Assembly (NCBI RefSeq): GCF_012844305.1 | Contig: NZ_JABANE010000097.1 | Coordinates: forward strand, 1-32,569 | DNA: 32,569 nt | Origin: Flammeovirga aprica JL-4 | GTDB taxonomy: Bacteria; Bacteroidota; Bacteroidia; Cytophagales; Flammeovirgaceae | Reading direction: 5' to 3' | Shown here: piece after piece, positions 18,901 through 26,549 of the stretch | Layout of the letters: each line of letters begins with the position of its first letter | How positions within the stretch are numbered: position 1 is the first letter of the stretch | The notes under the pieces: model-generated | Database searches by the model: none | What the model saw: only the letters and a program-made list of their open reading frames with translations | Told to the model about the DNA's origin: nothing | Position numbers and translations under genes: made by a program

Positions 18901-19084
18901 CTCTTTCGGTGGCTGCAGAGTGGACAGTAATGTGCCTGTCTCTCCCAAAATCCGATATTCCTTCTACAGAGTGCACCATGTTTAGGTTCACATCTACCTG
19001 TACGTTTTGAGCCGAGACTCCAATAGAAATAAAGAAAAAGAGGAATAGAAAAACACTTCTTGTAAAAGTCGTTTTAATCTTCAT
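12911..19084 (-). CDS. secreted GH86 beta-agarase/porphyranase with CBM6 and Ig-like domains, T9SS sorting tail
   Basis: A 2057-residue exoenzyme predicted to cleave agar or porphyran galactans outside the cell. A signal peptide (1-25, ends GVSA) is followed by a GH86-like (beta/alpha)8 domain to about residue 590. Likely acid/base is Glu201 in WEVINEPD and likely nucleophile is Glu365 in LSEFGAV. Next come four BIG2-type Ig-like domains (about 715-1175), a CBM6-like domain (about 1177-1302, YIEAEDF start), two more Ig-like domains, a second CBM6-like domain (about 1482-1612), and three near-identical 89-residue Ig-like repeats beginning at Cys1621, Cys1710 and Cys1799. A last Ig-like domain and a type A T9SS sorting domain (about 1975-2057, AYPVPAEDFIQF) close the protein. 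It lies 434 nt downstream of a hybrid two-component gene on the same strand. Agarase versus porphyranase cannot be decided here. Confidence 0.93.
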   Translation of the reverse strand: MKIKTTFTRSVFLFLFFFISIGVSAQNVQVDVNLNMVHSVEGISDFGRDRHITVHSAATERDWDGQEDKLDYFINDLDVYWGRDNGAASWKFSDTPEDPNRPNKPDVSAMKFKAEELKNWYESKLNAKQYEGKGFMIQGTNPHPTYPTLDWGERGKTWHGWQPLEVETSAEWVTEYLDHYFAKSSGEKGEPLPDYWEVINEPDMEMMVGGKSWIYASSQEKLWEYHNLVAEGVKNRLGDKAPKIGGMTWGMHDFYWKDGINRVADNQYEQWFSDDLMPYLQEMTASTVNDTRTKDWYQWDVMWQGFIDNCGDNMDFYGIHIYDWSVGERGKGVIRTGGHVEAMLDMLEWYDIHKFGKKKDIVLSEFGAVSSWINNQEMERKAWENLRPFNGMFMQFLERPSQVVYSMPFAPVKAEWGDVRDANGNVTTRYGSVLMDRVDPNCTAYDASCEWVWSDFVKWYELWRDVDGTRIDTKATDRDIQVDAYVDNNKVYLIVNNLQFDEAIVDLNIFDTEATKVQYVDKRYMYFDENKGTTGGVSLDETRLNTAPGSMTISGGGTVILVYNFEKDVVLDQTSIEEKYMSVALNNETTAIGGLLFRKEVPGRTPMTTQINNVVVPAQGEATLRFSGKFPENAMVPAYITVNGNDLEYTTDWRGEYEDSRNFWFGTMEVDVPLEYLQESNEVTIEIRGNKVTYTTVSLQVFDMSATPARSSNSSNLVTLTDISITNEAFDLMNGKSEALEVAFTPENATNKKITWTSSDDTKIAVDEFGMLTSKADAGEVTITATSEDGSIVKTVAVTAVPYASTPITEVSIAQGATFNTEVNITTPLIVNVLPEGAENYDVVWSSSNENAVKVDAFTGKIQGLTIGGTAKITATVVDTENGGTVFTDDIDVSVMISGTEEVYCFEYEEALVGNDVYTFDIGVNALANRIVKAELLKGSTVLGDAEKTLTKNGEQYLPITIQLDQLAEIGTDYSLKLTLLDGSSTLSTCESTLAIDAPILPTSITVKDGLRTVQVGGTLTIETDVIPENAFDKSVNWEIISGADIISIENGVITGLKAGTAEIKGVANADNAVETSNLTITCQSEAVVVLPTEIHLAKRTTVFPNSTLPMEIMGFVPDFTNAKEVNWTASNDLVTIDENGLVVAGNTEGKVTITATSKEAPSVSTSLELTVGNVLYIEAEDFDEKFGDELGIYEPTAGVKGINAVKTGNYVVYHIYFPAEGDYSATFFAGTASADSKLDLYVDSQLQGSTVINNNGWDNFEPYKLTEIITIASAGVHEVGVVASGTTPYQWNLEHFELLFNGDVSCEDLTSVSLSENIALTTCQTVQVTFSKTPSTACDPTQVQWSIDDEGVATIDENGQLVGVSVGTTTLRLTTELGEVTSQVTITEASAPTSITILPSNRTIAEGGTLQLSAEVLPEGICNAKVIWSSSNDALAMVDATGLLEAKAGASGQTVDITATSEVDNTIVGTATFTITSATQDIVIEAEDFDRTGGTFDDGKVPFGVNKAEGVGINWVNSGDYAEFDIQLEAGSYEVKYLISSPNDNAEVTITLNEQSIVTTVPNNGSWDAYQELKADGSIEITNAGNYVLKILASGTQQWQWNLDKIILIKTDISTPSSSCVASNVTITDTDQTLDINATFTVNATVDYTGDCTGEITWSSSDESVVTVDNNGKVTAIGAGTAEVVATSTEGDFTDKIVFTVNQSTVVLCEVSNLTITDADQTLEIDATFTVNATVDYTGDCTGEITWSSSDESVVTVDNNGLVTAIGAGSAEVVASSSESDLTAKIVITVNAPAPTPCLVTNVSITDADQTLDVDGKFTVNATIDYTGECTGGITWSSSDESVVTVDNNGLVTAIGSGTAEVVASSTEGDFSDKVVFTVNQVVEEISVTGVTLPESTVDLIVDGMHQLTATIAPENATNLNHTWTTSDENVVKVDELGMITAVSPGTATITVSTADGGFTASVEVTAEGAILSLTDDLRSKISAYPVPAEDFIQFNNLPNGRYEFTVSDTNGKVLISEVMNYQSGDQLNVSELTAGIYIVNIHNNSIHEFIKIQIK
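13424..14224 (-). repeat. three tandem 267-nt coding repeats (89-residue Ig-like domains)
   Basis: Three consecutive segments, beginning at the Cys codons 14222-14224, 13955-13957 and 13688-13690, are exactly 267 nt apart and encode near-identical 89-residue domains. The shared block includes ITWSSSDESVVTVDNNG. DNA identity is high across the three copies, pointing to recent tandem duplication or gene conversion. Confidence 0.88.
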
Positions 19085-19518
19085 AATAACAATTCATTTC
19101 AAATAAAAAATTCAGTGTTTAGTTCTAGAAAAGAGGTTTTTGAAAGAGGGGAAATAGATATTTCAATCACTAAAAAAATCCCCCCCAAAAAAGCTATTTT
19201 CATCATGTTCAAACTTAGAATTTTAGGCAGATTTACACCCTAGGTATTTGATACGAATAGCATAGGCATTCACACTTTAAGTGTATAAAAGACTCATTTT
19301 TATATATTTACGAGAAGATTATTTGTTTTTGGTGAGGTGTTTTGTGAAGGATGGTTGTATATGGTTTTTATGGTGGTACTTGAGCCACAAGGCATTGTTG
19401 CTCTACAAGACGACATCTTTTCAATTTAATAATTCAGTGCATTGAAAAGATACTTGTAGAGACACAATGCTTTGCGTCTCACGAACCACAACACGCCCCA
19501 TTTTTCTTAATCTTTATA
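19085..19518. other. regulatory gap between the GH86 and hybrid regulator genes
   Basis: This 434-nt gap must hold the GH86 promoter. It contains a homopolymer block (A7, C7, A6 at 19173-19190 on the plus strand, so T6 G7 AT7 on the minus strand) and the nested inverted repeat at 19373-19492. The middle part (19200-19370) shows nothing recognisable. No clear TAnnTTTG box was found for GH86, which would fit a promoter that depends on the AraC-type regulator. Confidence 0.45.
19373..19492. repeat. nested inverted repeat made of two GTAG-hairpin units facing each other
   Basis: Left arm 19373-19425 and right arm 19441-19492 are inverted copies of each other. Each contains a GTAG tetranucleotide (minus strand at 19403-19406; plus strand at 19456-19459) followed by a 21-nt hairpin (19382-19402 and 19460-19480), with ATCTTTTCAAT/ATTGAAAAGAT closing the inside. 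The right unit ends in ACGAACCACAAC, the tail also found beside the units at 28-32 kb. It lies just past the stop of the hybrid regulator gene. Confidence 0.75.
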
Positions 19519-22500
19519 CTAAACTTTCCTTTCAACTTCCTGCACAAATTCAGATGGGCTGACACCAAATTTTTCTTTGAAGCGTTTTCTAAAAGTTCCT
19601 AGATCAGAATAGCCTACTTTCCAGGTTACTTCAGAAATATTGGTGTTGCCATTACGGAATAATTCTGCGGCGTGCTTTAAGCGAATATTGCGGATAAATA
19701 CTACAGTAGTTTCCCCTGTTAGGGCTTTGATTTTTTTGTTTAAATGATTTCTCGACAAACCATATTCGACTGCTAATTTATCGACATTAAATGAGGTATC
19801 ATCAAGGTTGTTTTCAATGATGGAAAGGATCTTGTTTATGAACGCTACATCAGGGGCAGTTTTGGAGATTAAGGAAGGATTAATTTTAATTTCTCTATCA
19901 AATTTTTCTATTAAACGCTCTCTATTTTTAAGAATGGAAAAGGCCATTGAGTACAACACATTTTGATCGAATGGCTTTGAAACATAAGCATCCGCTCCTT
20001 CCATTAAACCTTCAATTTTATTTTCATTGGTACTTTTAGCGGTCAATAAAATAACGGGAATGTGAGAGACTTTTAAATCATTCTTGATGGTATGAAGCAG
20101 TTCCAAACCATTCATTTTAGGCATCATGACATCGCTAATCACAATATCCGGCAGGTGTTCTACACATTGCTGGTGTCCTTGAAGTCCATCTTCTGCTTCA
20201 ATCACACGATGGTTTTTATTAAAAATAGAAGCAATAGTGGCTCTCAACTCTTCATTGTCTTCCACTATCAGAAAAGTATATTTATTAGAAGAAGTCAATA
20301 ATTCATCTTTTATGGTTTCGATGGAAAATCTTTGTGGTGCCTCTTCAATGTACATTTCCTTTGAAAGCTCTTCTGTTATCGTTCCCTCATTGATTTTAGG
20401 GAGATAAACCTTAAAAGTAGCTCCTTTTCCCTCTTCACTATCCACTTCTATTGTTCCATTATGTAGCTCCACTAAGTTTTTAATTAAGTTCAACCCAATA
20501 CCACTTCCATTTCTGTAAAACTTATTCCTCTCTGACTTTTGAAAATACCTCTTGAACAAGTGTTGCTGATCATTTTCATTAATACCAATACCAGTATCGG
20601 ATACTTTAATCAAAACCTTATTTTGGAAAGACTGAATTGCCAAAGTCACCACACCCTTTTTAGGTGTAAATTTGATGGCATTGGACAATAGATTATTGAC
20701 AATTTTTTCGAGAAAGTCAGGATCAAATGACATGTTTATTTCATCCTGCTCCGCTGTAAATTGAAGTGTCACTTCCTTATTTTCTGCCAAAGGTTGAAAG
20801 CCGTCAAAGATTGTATTGATAAACTTTACAATATTGATGGATTGCATGGAAAGCTGAATTTTATTTTGCTCTAGTTTTCGAAAATCTAGAATCTGATTGA
20901 CCAAGCGGAGCATTAAATCAGCGTTGTACTTGATTATTTTTAATTGTTGATTTCTCTCGTTAGCCGTTAAATCAATAGCGTTGATTAACCGGTCTAAGGG
21001 AATGGTAATTAATGTCAGCGGTGTTCTAAATTCATGTGAGATATTGGTAAAAAATCGAAGTTTAGATTGAGCCGCTTCCTCTGCATTTTTCTTTTCCAAT
21101 TCAGCAATAAACACCTCTCTTTTTTGCTTTCGAATACGATTATAAATTGTAAAGATGAAACCGCTAAGAAATACAAAACAGCAACCATACAAAACTAAAG
21201 CCCAAACACTCAATAAAGGGTGCCTAGCAATATTAATTTCCAATACTATGGGTTGGTCTAACCACACTTCATCACTATTTGCCGCATTCACTTTTAAGGT
21301 ATACTTCCCTGCGGGGATATTGGTATATTTCGCCTGTCGGCTATCATTTCTTGTGACCGTCCATTTTTCATCAAACCCTTCTAACTTGTATCGAAACTTC
21401 ACTTTGTGCTGACTATTGAATTGAAAGGCTTCAAAAGAAAGTGTAAAGCTGTTTTGGGAATGACTAAGATTGATTTTATCTGTATGTTCAATGCTGTTTT
21501 TAAGAATGACCCTCTGACCATATTTTTTATTAGGTGCTATCGTTTCATTTAAGATTTGAAGTTCTGAAAAGTACAAATTGGGTCGAGTACTATCATTTAC
21601 AATTTGGGAGGGATAAAACGTATTGAGACCATTGACACCTCCAAACAGCATTTGCCCATCTTTACGTCTGCAACTCACCAAATCTTCAAATTCATTGGCC
21701 TGAAGTCCATCCGATTCATAGTAATTGACAAATTTATGAGATACTGGATCGTATTTGATCAATCCCTGATTACTGCTAAGCCATAAACAGCCTTTCTCAT
21801 CTTCCTCCATTGACTTGATGGAGTTACTCACCAATCCTTCTTCGGTAGTGATGGCGTTAAATACTATTCTTTTATCCTCCTCTATAGCATCAAAATGTAT
21901 TAATCCTCCCCCTATCGTTCCGATCCAAATTGTCCCATTCTTCGCTTCAAAAATCTTAAGGAGGTATTCACTAGGAAGGTCGTATTTCGTTTTCCCTTCC
22001 CTAAACGTATAGATTTTGGGATGCTGTTTAGGTAACTCTTCTTTCGGAAGAAAATTCAACCCTTTATCTGTTCCTATGAATAGATTTCCATTGGAATCCA
22101 ATAAAATACTGCGTATAATATCTGACGTCAACCCTCCATTCTCCTTATTGGAATCAAATTGTTGAGCACTTCTTATTTCTCCATTTTGATTGGTTTCCAG
22201 TCGCCACAACCCTTCGTTATAAGTGCCTAACCATAAAACAGAATCGTTTTGAACTTCAATATCAAAGACAAATCCTAATTGTTTGGCTAAAGGAGATTGA
22301 GGCAACAACTTCATTGTATTGGGGTCCAATGCCACTAAAAAAGTAGGAAAAGTAGTCCCCAACCAAATTAGCCTATCTCTAATCGTTGAAAGAGGTAAAT
22401 GCTGTTCTGCAATGGCATAGACCCTGTTATTCCCAACGGGATAGTTTTTCACTGAAAGCTGTCCAAACCCGTTTTCATAGTTGTATTTGTTCTTCCCGAT

Positions 22501-23673
22501 AAGATAATTGAGACCACCAATTTCAGTCCCTATCCAAAGGTTTTGCTTACTATCCTCGAAAATTGCTTTGATATGATCATCAAATAAAGAGTTCTTATTG
22601 GTCTGCTGATAATGTTCAAACAGGCGGTTGGGATCGGAGATACAATATACACCACCTCCCGTAGTGGCCACCCAAACTTGATTTTTATCTATACTAATTG
22701 AAGTGACAGGATGATGAGATTTGCCATTATTACTAGACGTTTGAAAGTGCTTTAAAAGCTGTAATTGTTGTTGGTGATAAGTATAAGCAAAGACGCCTTT
22801 TCGATTACCTACCCATAATACACCATCTTGATAAGCAATCGTCTGACCTGAATTATAAGTTAAGTCTCTTAGATAAAATTCCGATTGATTATTACGTTTC
22901 AATAAGGAAATAAACTCACCTGAAGTAATGATTTGCTCTTCGCAATAAGTCATATCAGAAACATTCCCTGAGGTTTTATCATAGTCTATCAAATGTAAAT
23001 CTTGAAGACTGTTATTGATTCGAACTAACCCCGTATTTAACCCCAGCCAAATCTCATTGCCCTTCCCTTTAAAAATAGTTTGCACCACCACTTGATGTAA
23101 TGAGTGATCAATTTCTGACAAAGGAATAGAAGTACTCCCTTTGATTTTATCATTTTCATCATCCAATTGAACTCTAATTAAACGGTCCCAATTCCCAATC
23201 CAAACACAATGATCATCAATTAAAAAAGAAGAAATATCGTTCGTCTCTATTCTGTAATCCTCTTCACTCTCCATCGTATAATTGGTAAACTTCTCTTTCT
23301 TTATATCCAATTTAGAAAGTCCTTTCCCAAAAGTCGACACCCATATATTCCCCCATTTATCTTCAGTAATTTTCCGAATCATATTACTGCCAATCGTATT
23401 TTCCGACTTTCCGACTCTATATATTTTACTATCAAGACCATTGTACCGAACCAATCCATCGGAAGTAGCCAACCACAAAAAACCTTTGGAATCTTTGAAT
23501 ACATCCCTAATATCTAATTGAGCTATATCCTTCACTTTTTTGATCTCATAATTTAATTCCTGAACGGAAGATGCATACCATCTTTGACTTATTGAAAAAT
23601 GTAGTAACACAATAAAAAGAATATGATTTTTAGAGAAGTTGAATTTGGCTGAGGTGAAATAATTGGAGATCAT
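19519..23673 (-). CDS. hybrid two-component system sensor/regulator (HTCS)
   Basis: A 1384-residue one-protein signalling system. It has an N-terminal membrane/signal segment (about 18-30), then many ligand-gate beta-propeller repeats (for example IFEDSKQNLWIGTEIGGLNY) to about residue 740, and a Y_Y_Y domain (about 741-820). One transmembrane helix follows (about 822-846). The histidine kinase core has phospho-acceptor His880 in ISHEFRTPL and ATP-binding motifs (NNLLSNAIKFTP, DTGIGI, GSGIGLNL). The receiver domain (about 1131-1245) has phospho-acceptor Asp1181 in ISDVMMPKMNG. An AraC-type DNA-binding domain is at about 1278-1378. Length and order match Bacteroidota HTCS proteins, which bind oligosaccharides in the periplasm and induce polysaccharide-use genes. 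The downstream GH86 gene is the probable target. A short inverted repeat follows its stop. Confidence 0.95.
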   Translation of the reverse strand: MISNYFTSAKFNFSKNHILFIVLLHFSISQRWYASSVQELNYEIKKVKDIAQLDIRDVFKDSKGFLWLATSDGLVRYNGLDSKIYRVGKSENTIGSNMIRKITEDKWGNIWVSTFGKGLSKLDIKKEKFTNYTMESEEDYRIETNDISSFLIDDHCVWIGNWDRLIRVQLDDENDKIKGSTSIPLSEIDHSLHQVVVQTIFKGKGNEIWLGLNTGLVRINNSLQDLHLIDYDKTSGNVSDMTYCEEQIITSGEFISLLKRNNQSEFYLRDLTYNSGQTIAYQDGVLWVGNRKGVFAYTYHQQQLQLLKHFQTSSNNGKSHHPVTSISIDKNQVWVATTGGGVYCISDPNRLFEHYQQTNKNSLFDDHIKAIFEDSKQNLWIGTEIGGLNYLIGKNKYNYENGFGQLSVKNYPVGNNRVYAIAEQHLPLSTIRDRLIWLGTTFPTFLVALDPNTMKLLPQSPLAKQLGFVFDIEVQNDSVLWLGTYNEGLWRLETNQNGEIRSAQQFDSNKENGGLTSDIIRSILLDSNGNLFIGTDKGLNFLPKEELPKQHPKIYTFREGKTKYDLPSEYLLKIFEAKNGTIWIGTIGGGLIHFDAIEEDKRIVFNAITTEEGLVSNSIKSMEEDEKGCLWLSSNQGLIKYDPVSHKFVNYYESDGLQANEFEDLVSCRRKDGQMLFGGVNGLNTFYPSQIVNDSTRPNLYFSELQILNETIAPNKKYGQRVILKNSIEHTDKINLSHSQNSFTLSFEAFQFNSQHKVKFRYKLEGFDEKWTVTRNDSRQAKYTNIPAGKYTLKVNAANSDEVWLDQPIVLEINIARHPLLSVWALVLYGCCFVFLSGFIFTIYNRIRKQKREVFIAELEKKNAEEAAQSKLRFFTNISHEFRTPLTLITIPLDRLINAIDLTANERNQQLKIIKYNADLMLRLVNQILDFRKLEQNKIQLSMQSINIVKFINTIFDGFQPLAENKEVTLQFTAEQDEINMSFDPDFLEKIVNNLLSNAIKFTPKKGVVTLAIQSFQNKVLIKVSDTGIGINENDQQHLFKRYFQKSERNKFYRNGSGIGLNLIKNLVELHNGTIEVDSEEGKGATFKVYLPKINEGTITEELSKEMYIEEAPQRFSIETIKDELLTSSNKYTFLIVEDNEELRATIASIFNKNHRVIEAEDGLQGHQQCVEHLPDIVISDVMMPKMNGLELLHTIKNDLKVSHIPVILLTAKSTNENKIEGLMEGADAYVSKPFDQNVLYSMAFSILKNRERLIEKFDREIKINPSLISKTAPDVAFINKILSIIENNLDDTSFNVDKLAVEYGLSRNHLNKKIKALTGETTVVFIRNIRLKHAAELFRNGNTNISEVTWKVGYSDLGTFRKRFKEKFGVSPSEFVQEVERKV

Positions 23674-23879
23674 AAGTTAAGATATTTTATATCACTTCTA
23701 TCTGTTATTAGTGTATTGCCTTATTTTAAGAATGGTTTTGAAGAGGGTTTGAAGTGTACACTAAACTAGTACAATATGGGGAAATGACTTTTGATTAATG
23801 CCCTCAAAATGCTTTTGTTCATTTATTGTCTAGTTAAAAGTGGAGGAGGATAAAGGCTTACAGTGTATTTCTGAGAGGA

Positions 23880-23898
23880 CCTGCAACGACTTACAAAA
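23880..23898 (+). repeat. partial GTAG-hairpin repeat (3' half only)
   Basis: CCTGCAACGACTTACAAAA matches the 3' half of the hairpin and tail of the repeats at 28124, 30871 and 32082. The 5' arm and GTAG are missing, so it is a decayed copy. Confidence 0.55.
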
Positions 23899-23971
23899 CA
23901 TAACAACAGAAAAACAGCATCGACAGATATTTTTCACATCAAACTCAGCTGATTTAATCATAAAAAAATAT

Positions 23972-23979
23972 TAGTTTTG
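23972..23979 (+). promoter_or_regulatory. -7 box TAGTTTTG of the lipoprotein gene
   Basis: Exact TAnnTTTG match, 28 nt before the ATG at 24008. No good -33 TTTG is seen. Confidence 0.45.
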
Positions 23980-24007
23980 GTCTCAAATCTCATTAAAGCA
24001 AACAAAT

Positions 24008-24850
24008 ATGAAACTATTATATTTTCTCTCTTTTAGTTTAATATTCCTTTTTTCATGCGACTCTGACGAGTTGAGTTATATGGAAAAACATGTAAAATCT
24101 GTTCGATATTACCTACCAGCAGAAATCGATAATCAAAAATCCTTTACAGTAGAATACAATAGTGATTTTAGCGTTAAAAGCTTTGACAACATTGACAATA
24201 TCACATACGACAATGGCCGTGTAATTTCATACACTGAAGAAAGTAGTAACAATCCAACTAAGAATATATCACTTGAGCTAGATGGAAATAAAGTGATTAA
24301 GAAAGTAGAGGTTGCAGGTGAAGAAAACGAGGAGTTTATTTTATACTTTGATGGAAATGAAGGCCAACCCTATGGTAAATTAAAAGTATTTGACTCGTTC
24401 TCTGTAGTGGAAATATACGAATGGACTAACAATAATATTACTAAAGCCTTACACTATACGATTCCATCATTAGATGGGGAATTGTCAGAAATACCTGATA
24501 ACATTTATGATTTTATTGATAATGCTACCCCTACAGAATCAGTTAGTATTCAATATGATAACTATCCTAAAACTTTTAAGTTTTTCGAAGGGTTTTATGA
24601 ACACCGAAGTTACTCTTTTCAACCTTTCTACACCGAATCATTTCAAACTCAGAACAATCCAACGCTTATCACAATTAGAATTCATTCATCTTCTTTTCCT
24701 AAAGTTGATCTTGAAATACACTATAAAAATACCTACGATGAAAATGGATACATTTCGAAACAAGAAACCTTGCATCGTCAAGTATGGGTATGGGAAGGGA
24801 ACAACACTTACAAAGAGTATGATGGGTTTACTTTTGAATTCGATTATTAA
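24008..24850 (+). CDS. predicted surface lipoprotein of unknown function
   Basis: A 280-residue protein with a lipoprotein signal (YFLSFSLIFLFSC, Cys17). The residues after the Cys (DSDELS) are acidic, which in Bacteroidota can act as a lipoprotein export signal to the cell surface. The rest is beta-rich with 'YDNGRVISYTEE'- and 'YDENGYISKQE'-like segments, reminiscent of the DUF4595/YD-type beta folds of Bacteroides lipoproteins, but no family match can be claimed. It ends near a REP-like hairpin at 24872. It is divergent to the HTCS gene and convergent with the next gene, so it is a single-gene unit. Confidence 0.75.
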   Translation: MKLLYFLSFSLIFLFSCDSDELSYMEKHVKSVRYYLPAEIDNQKSFTVEYNSDFSVKSFDNIDNITYDNGRVISYTEESSNNPTKNISLELDGNKVIKKVEVAGEENEEFILYFDGNEGQPYGKLKVFDSFSVVEIYEWTNNNITKALHYTIPSLDGELSEIPDNIYDFIDNATPTESVSIQYDNYPKTFKFFEGFYEHRSYSFQPFYTESFQTQNNPTLITIRIHSSSFPKVDLEIHYKNTYDENGYISKQETLHRQVWVWEGNNTYKEYDGFTFEFDY

Positions 24851-24871
24851 GAAAATTAAAGACACAACACT

Positions 24872-24907
24872 GTTCTTGGTGTCAAGCCGACAGGCGTTAC
24901 TTAAAGC
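24872..24907 (+). repeat. degenerate REP unit, type A, without P2
   Basis: CACTG followed by GTTCTTGGTGTCAAGCC and a GACA loop matches the P1 hairpin of the RAYT-linked units at 28-30 kb. The right arm has decayed (GCGTTACTTAAAGC) and no second palindrome follows. It lies 21 nt past the lipoprotein stop codon. Confidence 0.65.
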
Positions 24908-24945
24908 TTCGTAATAGCATAAGGTACTGTCTTAAAAGTATATGA

Positions 24946-24978
24946 ATAAGGCTTAACCACCAAGTGATTAAGCCTTAT
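24946..24978. terminator. bidirectional hairpin between convergent genes
   Basis: ATAAGGCTTAA (24946-24956) pairs with TTAAGCCTTAT (24968-24978), 11 bp perfect with an 11-nt loop. It lies between a plus-strand gene ending at 24850 and a minus-strand gene ending at 25006. T-runs are weak on both sides. Confidence 0.6.
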
Positions 24979-25005
24979 ATGATTTAAAATAAACTTATTA
25001 GTTGC

Positions 25006-26409
25006 CTAACTGTGATGTATAATCATGTGTTCTCTCTTAATGACATGACCATTTTTGATCACATTTAATATATACTGACCGTCATGAATATCTTGCACAT
25101 TCAATACATGATGGTCACCGTCATGCATTGTGTTATTTCTTAATGGGATGATCTGTCCTGTACCAACAAATATTAAATTAAAATCTACAGACTGTTCTTT
25201 TGAAGAAGGCATGATCACATTCACTTCTTTATCTGCAGGAACTGGGAAAATTGAAATAGACGCTGCCTCACTTATTTTATTTTGTGACTTCAATTCTACT
25301 ACACTTTTCCATGATTCTGCTTTTCCGTCAAAATCAACTTCCTTTAACTCATAAGTAATATGACCTTGATATGCATCCATATCCATAAACTCATATTCTA
25401 GCGTAGTGTTTGAATTACCTGCTGCTTGAATATTATCTGTTATTATTTCAAAATGTTGACCATCGTATGATCTTCTTAATTCAAAATGGTCTACATTTTC
25501 CTCTGTGGCTGTTTCCCATTTGACAACAACTCCGTCATTGTTCACTTCTGCCGTAAAGAAAGTCAATTCTACAGGTAAATTAATACTAGAAATATAGTTA
25601 TGAATTAACTGAACTGTATGTGGAGCCAACAAAGGCTCAACATTATCTACATGATTACTTCTAGTCATAAAATTGGCTGCCGCATTATTAATTGAACCAA
25701 TATGCGTAAATGGAGTAGTATAGTGATGACCGTGTGGTTTAATCACCGACCAACCATCATCGTCATCATCATGATGATGCGACCATCCATTACTTTGAGG
25801 TTCAAATCTAGTATCTCCTACAACAAAGAAACGTGGGTGATAGTGATGAGAAGTACTTGTTTTTATTTGAACATGGCTATTGGTATGTAAATCACCAGAA
25901 ACTAATAATTCACCATAATTGTAAAACTGCAATAACTCATCGTCATCATCTAATTTTCTAGCACCATTTAGATTAAGATCTTGAGCAACAATCATTGTCC
26001 CTCTATTTTCGAATTTCATCTCATCATCATCATGCATATTGTAATCGATCGTCATTGATCCTTTCACAATCAGATCACCTTCAACTACAGATTTATCATC
26101 ATCGTCATCATTGTTGTGAATATGAATATTTCCATCTATAATTAATGTACCATGTGATTCCACTCTTATGTAACCATGATCACTTCCACTTCTATGGATG
26201 TATGGCTTTTGACCATTATGATTTGAATATACTGTACTTAGGTGATCATCTGCATATATATCTACATCTCCTCTAATATGTAATACATCATAGGGCTTGA
26301 CAATAATTCTATTATAACGACCTCCTCTCATTTCAATATTACTAGCAAAAGTAAAATGATTTAGAAGTAAAATGAAAACTAGCGAAAGTAGCAAATTAAG
26401 ATTTTTCAT
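25006..26409 (-). CDS. Asp/His-rich secreted protein with T9SS sorting tail
   Basis: A 467-residue protein with a signal peptide (LLSLVFILLLNHFTFA, then S). Residues 20-260 form a regular beta-solenoid-like region (IHIRGDV, GTLIIDGNIHI, GDLIVKGSMTI, GTMIVAQDLNL, GELLVSGDLHT). Its turns carry Asp runs and His clusters, near residues 100 (NNDDDDD), 127 (HDDDE), 155 (LDDDDE) and 213 (HHHDDDDD). A fibronectin-like domain common before T9SS tails follows (LPVELTFFTAEVNNDGVVVK ... HFELRRSYDGQHF). A sorting domain ends the protein (ISIFPVPADKEVNVIMP to the C-terminus). It is exported through type IX secretion. Divalent-metal binding is suggested by composition only. Role unknown. Confidence 0.8.
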   Translation of the reverse strand: MKNLNLLLSLVFILLLNHFTFASNIEMRGGRYNRIIVKPYDVLHIRGDVDIYADDHLSTVYSNHNGQKPYIHRSGSDHGYIRVESHGTLIIDGNIHIHNNDDDDDKSVVEGDLIVKGSMTIDYNMHDDDEMKFENRGTMIVAQDLNLNGARKLDDDDELLQFYNYGELLVSGDLHTNSHVQIKTSTSHHYHPRFFVVGDTRFEPQSNGWSHHHDDDDDGWSVIKPHGHHYTTPFTHIGSINNAAANFMTRSNHVDNVEPLLAPHTVQLIHNYISSINLPVELTFFTAEVNNDGVVVKWETATEENVDHFELRRSYDGQHFEIITDNIQAAGNSNTTLEYEFMDMDAYQGHITYELKEVDFDGKAESWKSVVELKSQNKISEAASISIFPVPADKEVNVIMPSSKEQSVDFNLIFVGTGQIIPLRNNTMHDGDHHVLNVQDIHDGQYILNVIKNGHVIKREHMIIHHS

Positions 26410-26549
26410 AGTAGTATATTTGTATAATATTTCGTTGTGTACATTACTAATACCACTATCATTTTCTCCTCCCTACCCTATTTTACAGTCGTTAAGTTTA
26501 AACTCATATTCTACAATTATTTATTGATATTATTCAATGATTTCCTCAC

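Larger units (their letters stand above)
23674..24007. other. divergent promoter region of the HTCS and lipoprotein genes
   Basis: No gene is seen in this 334-nt gap. A fragment of the GTAG-hairpin repeat (CCTGCAACGACTTACA, from 23880) lies in the middle, without the GTAG half. A likely plus-strand -7 box is at 23972. Confidence 0.5.

Noticed and set aside
24474..24914. A 146-codon plus-strand frame overlapping the lipoprotein gene
   Set aside because: It is out of frame with a well-supported lipoprotein, lacks any signal or domain, and runs into the REP hairpin.
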